Source of the DNA: an uncultured Eubacteriales bacterium | Lineage (GTDB): Bacteria > Bacillota > Clostridia > Oscillospirales > CAG-272 | Reading direction: 5' to 3' | DNA: 64,000 nt | Assembly: GCA_934373635.1 (NCBI GenBank) | Contig: CAKROZ010000006.1 | Location: 36,596 to 100,595, forward strand | Shown: in pieces, positions 13,550 through 22,113 of the stretch | Layout: each line of letters begins with the position of its first letter | Numbering within the stretch: the stretch's first letter is position 1 | Notes under the pieces: model-generated | What the model saw: only the letters and a program-made list of their open reading frames with translations | What the model was told of the DNA's origin: nothing | Database searches by the model: none | Position numbers and translations under genes: made by a program

Positions 13550-14162
13550 GAGCGCCCCCCTCCCGCACCTTGTCGTCAAACAGAAGCTCGACGCGGCAGA
13601 CGATGGTCGGCTTTCCGCCGTTTTCCGTCGTGTAACATTCCGTCTCGCGGATCGCCGTCGGCTCCTCGGTGATGCCGAGTGCGCTCGCCTTTTCCTTCGC
13701 GTCGGCGACGGCGCGGGTCAGGGCTTCCTTGGCGGCTTCCGTAGAGTCGGTGGCTTCGTAAGAGACGCAATACATGCTGACACCGCCGATCTCGGGCAAT
13801 TTTTCAAACAGCTCGTCGACCTTCTCGGGGTGCTCGGTGGTGAAAGTCAGCTCCCTACCGACGTGAACGGTCGAGTTCATCGGATCGGTATAGGAATGAT
13901 ACCCCGTTTCCACCGTCTCGCCGATCGGCTCGAGGAGTTTTTCCGCCTTTGACATGTGTTCCTTTGCGTTTGCCGCGGCGGCGCTCTCGCTTTCCCCTTC
14001 GGCTTCTATCGAAAGATAGAGGGTTGCGCGGGAGACCTTCCCCTTTGCGTGTCCTTCCCCGTTCACCGACACGACATCGGTCGCGGTGGCGGTAAAGGCG
14101 AGGGAGCAAAGCAGGAGCGTTATCAGAAGAACCGAAAGGACGGTTCGCTTTTTCTGTGTCAT
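13536..14162 (-). CDS. SIMPL domain (DUF541) secreted protein
   Basis: 208 aa with a Sec signal (MTQKKRTVLSVLLITLLLCSLAFTATA, cleavage likely after ATA near 27). The rest is a SIMPL domain: VVSVNGEGHAKGKVSRATLYLSIEAEG at the start, TELTFTT-like strand (VGRELTFTTEHPEKVDEL), ADAKEKASALGI near the end. SIMPL proteins are outward-facing and of unclear function; some relate to oxidative stress or cell-surface signalling. The neighbour thioredoxin-like gene overlaps it. Confidence 0.88.
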   Translation of the reverse strand: MTQKKRTVLSVLLITLLLCSLAFTATATDVVSVNGEGHAKGKVSRATLYLSIEAEGESESAAAANAKEHMSKAEKLLEPIGETVETGYHSYTDPMNSTVHVGRELTFTTEHPEKVDELFEKLPEIGGVSMYCVSYEATDSTEAAKEALTRAVADAKEKASALGITEEPTAIRETECYTTENGGKPTIVCRVELLFDDKVREGGAHAPH

Positions 14163-14232
14163 AGAGATTTCCTTTCGCTTTGAAAGATTCCGACATTAGG
14201 TTTCCCGCATTGAGAAAAAATACTACAAAAAG

Positions 14233-14281
14233 AAAAAGAAAACGCAGGTGAAAGCGGGGTGCTTTTTTGCGTTTTCTTTTT
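14233..14281. terminator. Terminator between pflA and the SIMPL gene
   Basis: Perfect 14-bp stem (14233-14246 with 14268-14281) of A-rich/T-rich outer part and CGCA/TGCG inner part; serves pflA on the minus strand and works in both directions. Confidence 0.75.
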
Positions 14282-14309
14282 GATATTTGGTTATTTTTAT
14301 AACAGTTGT

Positions 14310-15029
14310 TTACAGATCGTCGCTTTTTCCGAGGATGATCGCTTCTGCTTTGGCGAGTTGCTCCTGTGAGAGGGGCGGCGTGTTCGCGAGCGGATAGGGG
14401 ATGCCGAGCTTCTCGTACTTTGCGCGTCCAAGCGTATGATAGGGCAAGAGCTCGACCGACTCGAGGTTCTTCACCTCCGCGGCGATGCGACGGAGGGCGA
14501 GGAGTTCTTCCTTATCGTAGGTGATGCCCGGGACGACCACGTGACGGATGCGGACGGGGATGTTCTCATCGCTCAACCGATGAAGGAACGCGAGAGGCGC
14601 CTCCCCGGAGAAGCCCGTGAGGGTGCGGTGTCCCGCCTCGTCGGTATGCTTGATGTCCAACATGACGAGATCGGTCACGGCGAGCAGGCGGTCGTACGCT
14701 TCCCCTTCCCGATAGAGGATGCCCGAGGTATCGAGGCAGGTGTGAATGCCTCTTGCCTTCGCGAGCGAAAACAGCTCGGTCAAAAACGGGAGCTGTGCCG
14801 TGGGTTCCCCTCCCGTCGCGGTCAGTCCGCCCGAGCGGTAGAAGGGGCGGCTCCGCTCCATCGGCGCGAGCAGATCCTCCGCCGTATAGAGAGTCCCCTC
14901 CCCTGTCCAGGTATCGGGGTTGTGGCAATACAGGCACCGCATCGGGCACCCGGCGAAAAAGACGACGTAGCGGAGTCCCGGCCCGTCAAGGGTGCCAAAG
15001 CTCTCGATTGAATGAATTCTTCCCTGCAT
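14310..15029 (-). CDS. pflA: Pyruvate formate-lyase activating enzyme
   Basis: 239 aa radical SAM enzyme that installs the glycyl radical on PflB. The cluster-binding Cys are 28, 32 and 35 (CPMRCLYCHNPDT), with SAM-binding TGGEPT near residue 95 and the typical start GRIHSIESFGTLDGPGLR. Start ATG 15029 has AAAGGAG upstream; the longer frame to 15083 is Lys/Arg-rich and lacks a site. Lies 215 bp downstream of pflB in the same direction. Confidence 0.95.
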   Translation of the reverse strand: MQGRIHSIESFGTLDGPGLRYVVFFAGCPMRCLYCHNPDTWTGEGTLYTAEDLLAPMERSRPFYRSGGLTATGGEPTAQLPFLTELFSLAKARGIHTCLDTSGILYREGEAYDRLLAVTDLVMLDIKHTDEAGHRTLTGFSGEAPLAFLHRLSDENIPVRIRHVVVPGITYDKEELLALRRIAAEVKNLESVELLPYHTLGRAKYEKLGIPYPLANTPPLSQEQLAKAEAIILGKSDDL

Positions 15030-15244
15030 GGCGGGACTCCTTTCTTTGTCGGAATGTTTTTGTCTGTGCTTTCGCCGACGCATATCTGCGTTTCGGTGCG
15101 CGAAGGGGGGCGGTGGCGCGATTCTTACTTTTGGCGGGCGGTTTTCATTTTTGCCGTCTCGCGAAGCGGTAGCGGAAGACTCGGATTTGCGCCGTTTCGC
15201 GAGCGGTCATCCGCCTGCCCGATCGGCGGGCGGCAGATCGGTGC

Positions 15245-17473
15245 TTACAGGCTCTCGTGGAAGGTACGGGAGATAACCTCGTCCTGCTGCTCCTTTGTAA
15301 GCTTGACGAAATTGACCGCGTAACCGGAGACGCGGACGGTCAGCTGCGGATATTTTTCGGGATGGCGCTGTGCATCGCGAAGCGTCTCGCGATCGAACAC
15401 GTTGACATTGAGATGCTGTCCTCCCTTTTCAACATAGCCGTCGAGGAGGGCGACGAGATTCGCGCGCTTCTCCGCGTCGGTTCTGCCGAGGGTGTTCGGC
15501 GTGATGGAGAAGGTGTTCGAAATTCCGTCCTGCGCGTCCTCAAAATTCAGCTTTGCAACCGAGGAGAGCGAAGCGACGGCACCGTGAGAATCTCTGCCGT
15601 GCATGGGATTCGCCCCCGGGGCGAAGGGCTCGCCCGCCTGTCTGCCATCGGGCGTCGAGCCGGTGTTCTTGCCGTACACGACGTTCGAGGTAATGGTGAG
15701 GACGGAGGTCGTGACGATGCCGTCGCGATAGGTGGCGTGCTCACGTAGATAGCCGATGAAGGTGTGCAGGACTTCCTTCGCGATCGCGTCGACGCGATCG
15801 TCGTCGTTGCCGTACTTCGGGAAGTCGGTCGTCGCGTGATACCCGACGATGAATCCGGTCTCGTCCCTCTCCACCTTTACGTGTCCGTACTTGATAGCGG
15901 AAAGCGAGTCGGCGACAACGCTGAGTCCCGCAATTCCCGTCGCGAACCAACGGCGCACATGCGCGTCATGGAGCGCCATCTGCACCCGCTCGTAGCTGTA
16001 CTTATCATGCATATAGTGGATGATATTCAACGTATTGATATACACGCCGGCAAGCCAACGCATCATATCGCGGTATTTCGCCATCACGTCGTTATAATCG
16101 AGCTCGTCGCCGACGACGGGACGGTAGGCGGGTCCGACCTGCGTGCGGGTCACCTCGTCCACGCCGCCGTTGATGGCATACAAAAGGCATTTTGCAAGAT
16201 TGGCGCGGGCGCCGAAGAATTGCATTTCTTTTCCGATGCGCATGGAGGAAACACAGCAGGCAATGCCGTAATCATCCCCGTGGACGGGGCGCATGAGGTC
16301 GTCGCTCTCGTACTGGATTGCCGAATGACGGATGGAAATATCGGCGCAGAAGCGCTTGAATGCCTCGGGCAGATGCACCGACCAGAGCACCGTCATGTTC
16401 GGTTCGGGAGAAGACCCGATGTTATCGAGCGTGTGGAGGTAACGATAGGACATCTTCGTGACGCGATGGCGTCCGTCGACACCCATACCGCCGATGGATT
16501 CGGTGACCCATGTGGGGTCTCCCGCGAAGATGGTATTGTATTCGGGCGTTCTCGCAAATTTGACGAGGCGAAGTTTCATGATGAACTGGTCGACGAATTC
16601 CTGAATCTCCTCTTCGGTATACCGTCCCGCGGCAAGATCGCGCGAGGCATAGATATCGAGGAAGGTCGAGGTGCGTCCGAGGCTCATTGCCGCGCCGTTC
16701 TGCTCCTTGACGGCGGCGAGATAGGCAAAATAAAGCGCCTGAATTGCTTCTTTCGTATCCTTCGCCGGAGCGGAGATGTCGGTATCGTAAATGGCGGCAA
16801 GCGCTTTCAGCTCACCGAGTGCGCGGATCTGCTCGGAGAGCTCTTCCCTGTCGCGGATCACGGCGTCGGTCATGGTCTCGCCCGTGGCGGCGAGCTCCTC
16901 CTGCTTTTCGCGGATCAGAAAATCCACGCCGTAGAGAGGAACGCGGCGGTAGTCGCCGATGATGCGTCCTCTGCCGTAGGCGTCGGGAAGTCCTGTGATG
17001 ATATGGTTCTTCCGGCAGACGCGCATTTCGGGGGTATAGGCGTCGTACACGCCCGCGTTGTGCGTTTTTCTGTATTTGGTAAAGATCTCGACGATCTCGG
17101 GCGCGACCTCAAAGCCGTTGTCGGTGCAGGCACGGATCGCCATGCGGATGCCGCCGTTCGGCTGGAGGGAGCGCTTGAAAGGCTTATCCGTCTGAATTCC
17201 GACGATCTTTTCCTTTTCGCGGTCGAGATAGCCCGCTCTGTGGGAGGTGATGGTCGAGACGACGGAAGTATCCATATCCAGCGCGTGTCCGAGCGCGCGC
17301 TCCTCTTTCGTCAGCTCCATGACCCTCTCCCAAAGGGCGCTCGTCGCCGCGGTCGGCCCCGAAAGAAAGCTCTCGTCCCCGTCGTAGGGGGTGTAATTCT
17401 TTTCGATAAAGTCGGCGACGTTGACCTCACTCTGCCATTTGCCGCCGTAAAATTCTCTCCATGCGTCTTCCAT
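15245..17473 (-). CDS. pflB: Formate C-acetyltransferase (pyruvate formate-lyase)
   Basis: 742 aa glycyl radical enzyme that splits pyruvate with CoA into acetyl-CoA and formate, central to mixed-acid fermentation. Adjacent catalytic Cys 406-407 lie in GIACCVSSMRIG; the glycyl radical site is Gly about 717 in RVSGYAVNFVKL. Length matches the family (about 740-760). ATG 17473 has GAAAGG upstream; a GTG seven codons earlier is possible. Its activating enzyme follows at 14310. Promoter at 17550-17579. Confidence 0.97.
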   Translation of the reverse strand: MEDAWREFYGGKWQSEVNVADFIEKNYTPYDGDESFLSGPTAATSALWERVMELTKEERALGHALDMDTSVVSTITSHRAGYLDREKEKIVGIQTDKPFKRSLQPNGGIRMAIRACTDNGFEVAPEIVEIFTKYRKTHNAGVYDAYTPEMRVCRKNHIITGLPDAYGRGRIIGDYRRVPLYGVDFLIREKQEELAATGETMTDAVIRDREELSEQIRALGELKALAAIYDTDISAPAKDTKEAIQALYFAYLAAVKEQNGAAMSLGRTSTFLDIYASRDLAAGRYTEEEIQEFVDQFIMKLRLVKFARTPEYNTIFAGDPTWVTESIGGMGVDGRHRVTKMSYRYLHTLDNIGSSPEPNMTVLWSVHLPEAFKRFCADISIRHSAIQYESDDLMRPVHGDDYGIACCVSSMRIGKEMQFFGARANLAKCLLYAINGGVDEVTRTQVGPAYRPVVGDELDYNDVMAKYRDMMRWLAGVYINTLNIIHYMHDKYSYERVQMALHDAHVRRWFATGIAGLSVVADSLSAIKYGHVKVERDETGFIVGYHATTDFPKYGNDDDRVDAIAKEVLHTFIGYLREHATYRDGIVTTSVLTITSNVVYGKNTGSTPDGRQAGEPFAPGANPMHGRDSHGAVASLSSVAKLNFEDAQDGISNTFSITPNTLGRTDAEKRANLVALLDGYVEKGGQHLNVNVFDRETLRDAQRHPEKYPQLTVRVSGYAVNFVKLTKEQQDEVISRTFHESL

Positions 17474-17549
17474 GCGTTTTTTGCCTTTCTTCACAATATT
17501 TAGTAAATTTCCGTGTTACTCAACACAAGATATAGTTTTATCCGTATTC

Positions 17550-17579
17550 ATTATACCATGTATGCAGGGCTTCTGTCAA
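17550..17579 (-). promoter_or_regulatory. Promoter of pflB
   Basis: TTGACA (17579-17574), 18-bp spacer, TATAAT (17555-17550) on the minus strand, about 75 bp before the start codon. Confidence 0.85.
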
Positions 17580-18027
17580 TTCATTTTTTCCATGGAAGCA
17601 TGAGAAAATACAAGCATCTTTTTGATACATTTTCACAAAATCGACAAAAAAATAACGGGCGCGAAAAATATGCGTCCACACAGATACGTCGGTTTCCTTT
17701 GAAATGCGCACGTGATCGTGCTTTCTCTTCAAAAAAACGAAACGCGCGACGTCTTTCCGAATGTCCCGGGAAAGACGCCGCGTGAAAAGGTGATCGCTCG
17801 CGTTTTTTTCGAAGGCAACGGTACGTTTCTTCATCGAGATCTTCCCGACACGATAGCCGTGTTTCCCGAGTTCTTTTTACAGGTCGGAAAGGAATGGTCG
17901 AGCGGGCATCCCGCGCCCCTCTCGATTTCGTCGAAGCTCAAGGGAAAACGCGTCCTCGCCCGTTCCGAATCCGCTCCCAAAGCGGCGACTATTTGCTCGT
18001 TTCGCGGGTTCCTTTATTTTCTTTTCG
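17580..18027. other. Stretch without recognisable gene
   Basis: About 450 bp. Open frames of 98 aa (minus) and 107 aa (plus, 17712-18035) exist, but neither has a convincing start site, fold or family pattern, and the stretch borders the decayed MATE and GNAT fragments. Probably degraded sequence. Confidence 0.5.
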
Positions 18028-18216
18028 TCAGATGATCTGAAAGCACGCCCACTTCTTCGACCTTTGCCGCAGAAGAAAGACTGCCCCGCGTAAGACAAGA
18101 TCAATGCTCATGCCGATTGCCACACCGATGACCCCGAATCCGAGCCAAAGTCCGAACAAAGCCGAAAAGATCCGCCTCCCCGTGATCGGGACAATGCGCC
18201 TCTGCCAATTCCGCAA
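18028..18216 (-). pseudogene. MATE-family efflux transporter, C-terminal fragment
   Basis: About 55 residues resembling the last helix pair of MATE exporters: RRIFSALFGLWLGFGVIGVA, IGMSIDLVLRGAVFLLRQRSKKW. The remaining ~400 residues are absent; upstream sequence runs directly into a GNAT fragment. Clearly a remnant. Confidence 0.65.
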
Positions 18217-18222
18217 CGGAGC

Positions 18223-18712
18223 GCTCTATGATCGGAAGAAGGATCTTCTCTGTCTCGAAAAATATCCCTGAAAGGTTCCGATCTTCTCAAATCCGAAATG
18301 ACGATACAGCGCGATTGCCTTCTCATTGTCGCTTCTTACCTCCGGAGAGATGATCTCCGTTCCCGCGACGTTCTTTGCAAAATCAAGGATTCTCTCCATC
18401 ATGCGTGTTCCTATGTGAGTTCCCCACTTTGCTTTCCGCACGGATATACTAATCTCTCCCGATGTGAGAGTCTTTCTTTGGCAAAACCCGATAATACCGC
18501 CTCACCGACAATCTCATCTTCCTCTGTCGCAACGAGATAAAGCTGTTTTTTCGATCGGTATATGCTTTCTAAATATTCCCGCCTTTTTCCGCGGTTACGG
18601 GAATGCCTTCCGCACCGAATGTCAAATTGTCGGACTCGGCGCCGATCGCCTTACAGTATTTCAAGATAGCTTCCGCATCCGCGGGAAGCGCCTCTCCGAT
18701 CTCCGTCATCAT
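18223..18712 (-). pseudogene. GNAT acetyltransferase, frameshifted
   Basis: Pieces in three frames line up as one GNAT protein: EALPADAEAILKYCKAIGAESDNLTF (from ATG 18712), then REYLESIYRSKKQLYLVATEEDEIVGEAVLSGF, then WGTHIGTRMMERILDFA with NEKAIALYRHFGFEKIGTF (18441-18226). The acetyl-CoA loop (Q/R-x-x-G-x-G/A region) is represented by KWGTHIGTR. At least two frameshifts separate them. Substrate unknown; the gene is dead unless these are sequence errors. Confidence 0.75.
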
Positions 18713-18868
18713 AAATTACCCGTCCGATTCTTCCGTCGTTCCTTGCATTATATTGGCGGAGGAAGCGGAATTTTCCACGCTCTGCGAGATTTCCGAGGAC
18801 ACTCACAGTATATCACGAAAGCGCGTCAAGGTCAAGGGGGCGCGACATTTTGCCTTTCGGGATGACAT

Positions 18869-20158
18869 TTATCCGTGTCGAAGAAGTACGGTATTCGCTC
18901 TTCCGCCACCGCTCAGAGAATTCCGAATGGCACGGTTCATCACTTCAATCAGATGCTCCCCCGTCGTCTCGCCCGCGTACCACCACGCACATTCTTCACC
19001 GATCGGGTCGATGACATTTTCCCATTCCGTACCGACCGTGGGGGCGCCGAATCCGTCGTTCAGCATTTTCACGATCTGCCTGCGATCCGCATTTTGCCCG
19101 GGCTCCGCACCCGAAAGGGGCGAAAACAGCTTCGCGTCCTCTCCTGACAATAACCGCTCGCCATTCTCGGTCGACACAAAATCCATGAGTTTGAGCGCAT
19201 CCTCGAGCTTTTGTCGGTTGGAAGCTTTTTCGAGCTCCGTGCTCAAGGCGTAGTAGCACGAAGTGTCGTTAACGTATCGATTGTTTGAGCCGTCGGGGCT
19301 GAGCCACGGAAGCAGACCGTATCTGTCGCCGCTCCCGTCCTCCTTTTGCGAAAAGCGAAAGGGGGCATCCGTGATGAAAAATGCCGTATTCCCTTCCGAA
19401 AAATGCGAGGCAGCCTCCATTGCACTCTTGCCGAGGAGATCACCGTTGATGATGTCGAGGTCGATCCATTTCTGCATATAGTCGATCGTGCCCGCCCACG
19501 CATCATCGGCGCTGACGTCTCCATCGAGGAAGTCCTCCGCCCAATCCAACCCCGCCGGGGTACGGAGAAAGGTCGTATCGCCGAGGTCGAAGAGGTAGTG
19601 AAAGGCGCTCTCGAAGGAATCGAGCGCCGTCGTCGACACCCCGACGCCGGCGGCTCGTATCTTCGGCACCAGCTCTTCAAGCTCCGCAAAGCTCCCCGGC
19701 GCCTCCCAGCCGTACTTTTCAAACAGCGTCCGATTGTAAAAGATACCGAGCACCGCATAGCCGCACGGCAAGAGATAGACCGAGCCGTCCGTACTGCATT
19801 CACTGAGGCGGGAGGGCGCGTATCTTTCACTGAACGCATATCCCGACAGATCGATGAGGTATTTTTTCTGGTACGACGCATCGGGCAGAGCGGTCAGCAT
19901 ATAGATGTCGGCGGGGGTGTCGGTATCGAAAAGCTCCTCCCCGCGCTGTGTCTTATCCCCTGCTCCGCCGTCGACGAATCTCAATCCGATCTCGGGGTAT
20001 ACCTTTCCGAATTCCTTTTCGAATTCGGTGTAATCCCTTCCGTCCGTGACGATCGTCAGCGGTTCACGAGTCGGTGCCCGATCGTCGGCACAGGCGCACA
20101 GACTCATGCACACAAGAGCTACCGCACAAAACAGTGCGAGCAACCTTCTCATTTTCAA
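18869..20158 (-). CDS. Extracellular solute-binding lipoprotein (family 1, sugar type), orphan
   Basis: 429 aa. Lipoprotein signal MRRLLALFCAVALVCMSLCAC with lipobox LCAC; then a two-lobed periplasmic-binding fold with LTIVTDGRDYTEFEKEFGKVYPEIGLRF, DIYML, VYLLPCGYAVLGIFYNRTLFEKYGW and WAGTIDYMQKW. No permease or ATPase gene is adjacent. It starts inside the end of the broken histidine-kinase relic, so it was probably part of a sensory or sugar-uptake operon that has decayed. Start is TTG 20158 (10 bases after AGGAGG), with ATG 20152 an alternative. Confidence 0.85.
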   Translation of the reverse strand: MKMRRLLALFCAVALVCMSLCACADDRAPTREPLTIVTDGRDYTEFEKEFGKVYPEIGLRFVDGGAGDKTQRGEELFDTDTPADIYMLTALPDASYQKKYLIDLSGYAFSERYAPSRLSECSTDGSVYLLPCGYAVLGIFYNRTLFEKYGWEAPGSFAELEELVPKIRAAGVGVSTTALDSFESAFHYLFDLGDTTFLRTPAGLDWAEDFLDGDVSADDAWAGTIDYMQKWIDLDIINGDLLGKSAMEAASHFSEGNTAFFITDAPFRFSQKEDGSGDRYGLLPWLSPDGSNNRYVNDTSCYYALSTELEKASNRQKLEDALKLMDFVSTENGERLLSGEDAKLFSPLSGAEPGQNADRRQIVKMLNDGFGAPTVGTEWENVIDPIGEECAWWYAGETTGEHLIEVMNRAIRNSLSGGGRANTVLLRHG

Positions 20159-20915
20159 GGGAAAACTCCCTCCTTTTGTTCCCGTGTCGACGCGGTATCG
20201 TTGTTCTTTTCCTGGTTGTACTTCAGTAATGCTCCGATCATCCGTTTCCCGCCGATCGGTTTGGACAGATGCTCGTTCATCCCCGCGGCAGCGGTCTTTC
20301 TGACATCCTCGTCAAAAGCGTTTGCCGTCATTGCGACGATCGGCACGGTTGCGGCATCGGGGCGTGCGAGACTGCGGATCTTCCGCGTGGCTTCAAGCCC
20401 GTCCATCACGGGCATCATCACGTCCATAAGGATCAGATCGATGCTTCCGACCTCGGACGAAGCGAAAAGATCCAGTGCCTCCTTGCCGTTGCTCGCGATG
20501 AGGATATCCGCCTCCGATTTTTTGAGCAGGTGCTCCGCGATGTTGCGGTTCATCTTGTTATCGTCGCAAAGAAGAATCGTCATCCCCGCCAGTGCATGAG
20601 GCGGAATCGGCTTCTGCCCCGCCGCTTCGGCGGTCGTGACGGCGGTTTCGCTGACCGGGAAGGAGAGCCCGATGATAAATTCGGTCCCCTCGCCCACCCG
20701 GCTCCTGATGTCGATCGTGCCGCCCATTTTATCGAGCAGTTTTTTCACGATTGCCATCCCGAGTCCCGTGCTCTTACTGCCGAAGGTCGGTGCGATGTTT
20801 GCCCGCCAATACGGCTCGAAGATGTGTCTGATCTCCTGATCACATCGTCGAGATCTCCTCCGACGGTTTTGTAAAAATCGGACAGGTCGAACGCCGTATT
20901 GTCGGTCGTTTGCAT
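20155..20915 (-). pseudogene. Deletion fusion of an Hpt-protein start with the end of a hybrid histidine kinase
   Basis: From ATG 20915 (AGGAGG upstream) the first ~25 codons read MQTTDNTAFDLSDFYKTVGG then DLDDVIR, like the start of an Hpt phosphotransfer protein. Near 20840 this frame becomes meaningless and another opens: EIRHIFEPYWRANIAP, GLGMAIVKKLLDKMGG (end of a kinase ATPase domain), then a receiver domain with LLCDDNKMN, phospho-Asp in LILMDVMMPVMDG, and IVAMTANAF. The kinase dimerisation and ATP-lid regions are absent. A deletion through the short shared sequence GATCAGGAGATC region is likely. The receiver could in principle still be made from an internal start. Confidence 0.7.
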
Positions 20916-21035
20916 ACACTTTCCTCCTTATTCATTAAGAATCTATGAAGAAGCGGAAACGATACGATGAAGAATCGCCGTATCGATATCTCCGTGTTTT
21001 GATCGTCAATTAGCTATGACTTACTTCAAACCGAT

Positions 21036-21064
21036 ATTATAGCACTTGCCTCGCGGTAATTCAA
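21036..21064 (-). promoter_or_regulatory. Promoter before the kinase relic and solute-binding protein
   Basis: TTGAAT (21064-21059), 17-bp spacer, TATAAT (21041-21036). About 120 bp upstream of the Hpt-like start, so the orphan lipoprotein operon may still be transcribed. Confidence 0.75.
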
Positions 21065-21170
21065 GATATTTCGGGCATTTTTTCGCCGTTTTTTGTTGAC
21101 TTTTTAACTTTAGATCGCGCAAATGCAATTCCTTTGACCTCCGAATGACATTTCCTTAATTAAAGGTTAA

Positions 21171-21250
21171 ATAAGCTCAAAAAAAGAGCATAAAGGAAAA
21201 TCCTATAAAATACTCAAACAAGAGATTTTCCTTATGCCCATTTTTTTCTA
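21171..21250. terminator. AT-rich hairpin, tatD terminator and possible ISL3 end relic
   Basis: Arms 21188-21202 and 21224-21237 (GCATAAAGGAAAATC and its near complement) with T-runs on both sides end tatD transcription. The bases 21171-21196 resemble 44122-44146, inside the ISL3 relic. The rest of 20930-21321 is AT-rich and shows no gene. Confidence 0.65.
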
Positions 21251-21321
21251 ATTGTACATGGGAAATTTTGATTTACACGACGCAATCTAAAAAATCAAAA
21301 AACACAGAAGTTTTATGATTC

Positions 21322-22113
21322 TCACGCTTTCAGAGAAAAGAAGCGCCTCGCGTTCTCTTCCGTCAAGCGTGCCGCCTGCTCTTCTTCTATTCCGAGGATC
21401 TCGGCAAGGCGGGCGCAGGTATAGGCGAGATTCCCCGAATGGTTCAGCGTCCCGCGCAAAGGATGCGGGGCGAGATAGGGGCAATCGGTCTCGATCAGGA
21501 TCCTGTCGGGCGGTACCACGGCGGCACTCTCCACCGTCCGTCTCGCATTCTGAAAGGTGAGCGTCCCCGAGAAGGAAATATAATATCCCGCGCGGACAAG
21601 CTCCTTTGCCATCTCGGGGCTCCCCGAAAAGCTGTGAAGAACGCCGCGGGTCTTCGGGTGGCGGAGGATTGCCTCCGTCACGTCTCCGTGCGCCTCCCTG
21701 TCATGAATGACGACCGGCAGATCAGACTCGGCAGCGAGGGAAAGCTGACGCTCGAAGAGGTATGCCTGTTTTTCCTTATCGGTATCGGGGTAGTGGTAAT
21801 CGAGCCCGATCTCGCCGATGGCAACGCATTTGCTCCTCGGGTCGCGAAGCATCTGCCCAATCTCGAAAAGCGCGGCGTCGGGATCGGAGAGTGCCTGCCC
21901 GTCCGTCGGATGAATACCGAGCGCGGTATACATGTGCGGATAGCGTGCCGCCTGTCTCACGGCGGCGCGGCAGGTGTCGGGCGAGGTGCCGACGTTGACA
22001 ATTCCCGAGACCGTCGTATCGAAAAGGCGGGTGAGAAGAGCGTCCACGCCCTCCTCACATTCTTCGGCAAACCGCGCGTCGTAATAGTGTGCGTGGGAAT
22101 CGAAATACCGCAT
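21322..22113 (-). CDS. tatD: TatD family hydrolase / DNase
   Basis: 263 aa amidohydrolase-fold metal nuclease. Metal ligands are visible in FDSHAHYYD (N-terminal HxH), AIGEIGLDYHY (Glu), VVIHDREA (His), LHSFSG (His) and ILIETDCPYLAP (Asp). TatD proteins act on DNA ends or in RNA 3' processing. The start overlaps the metG stop (TGATG), a common Firmicute gene pair, so both are co-translated. Confidence 0.95.
   Translation of the reverse strand: MRYFDSHAHYYDARFAEECEEGVDALLTRLFDTTVSGIVNVGTSPDTCRAAVRQAARYPHMYTALGIHPTDGQALSDPDAALFEIGQMLRDPRSKCVAIGEIGLDYHYPDTDKEKQAYLFERQLSLAAESDLPVVIHDREAHGDVTEAILRHPKTRGVLHSFSGSPEMAKELVRAGYYISFSGTLTFQNARRTVESAAVVPPDRILIETDCPYLAPHPLRGTLNHSGNLAYTCARLAEILGIEEEQAARLTEENARRFFSLKA

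Noticed and set aside
17712..18035. 107-aa plus-strand hypothetical gene
   Set aside because: No binding site, no family features, in a decayed stretch.
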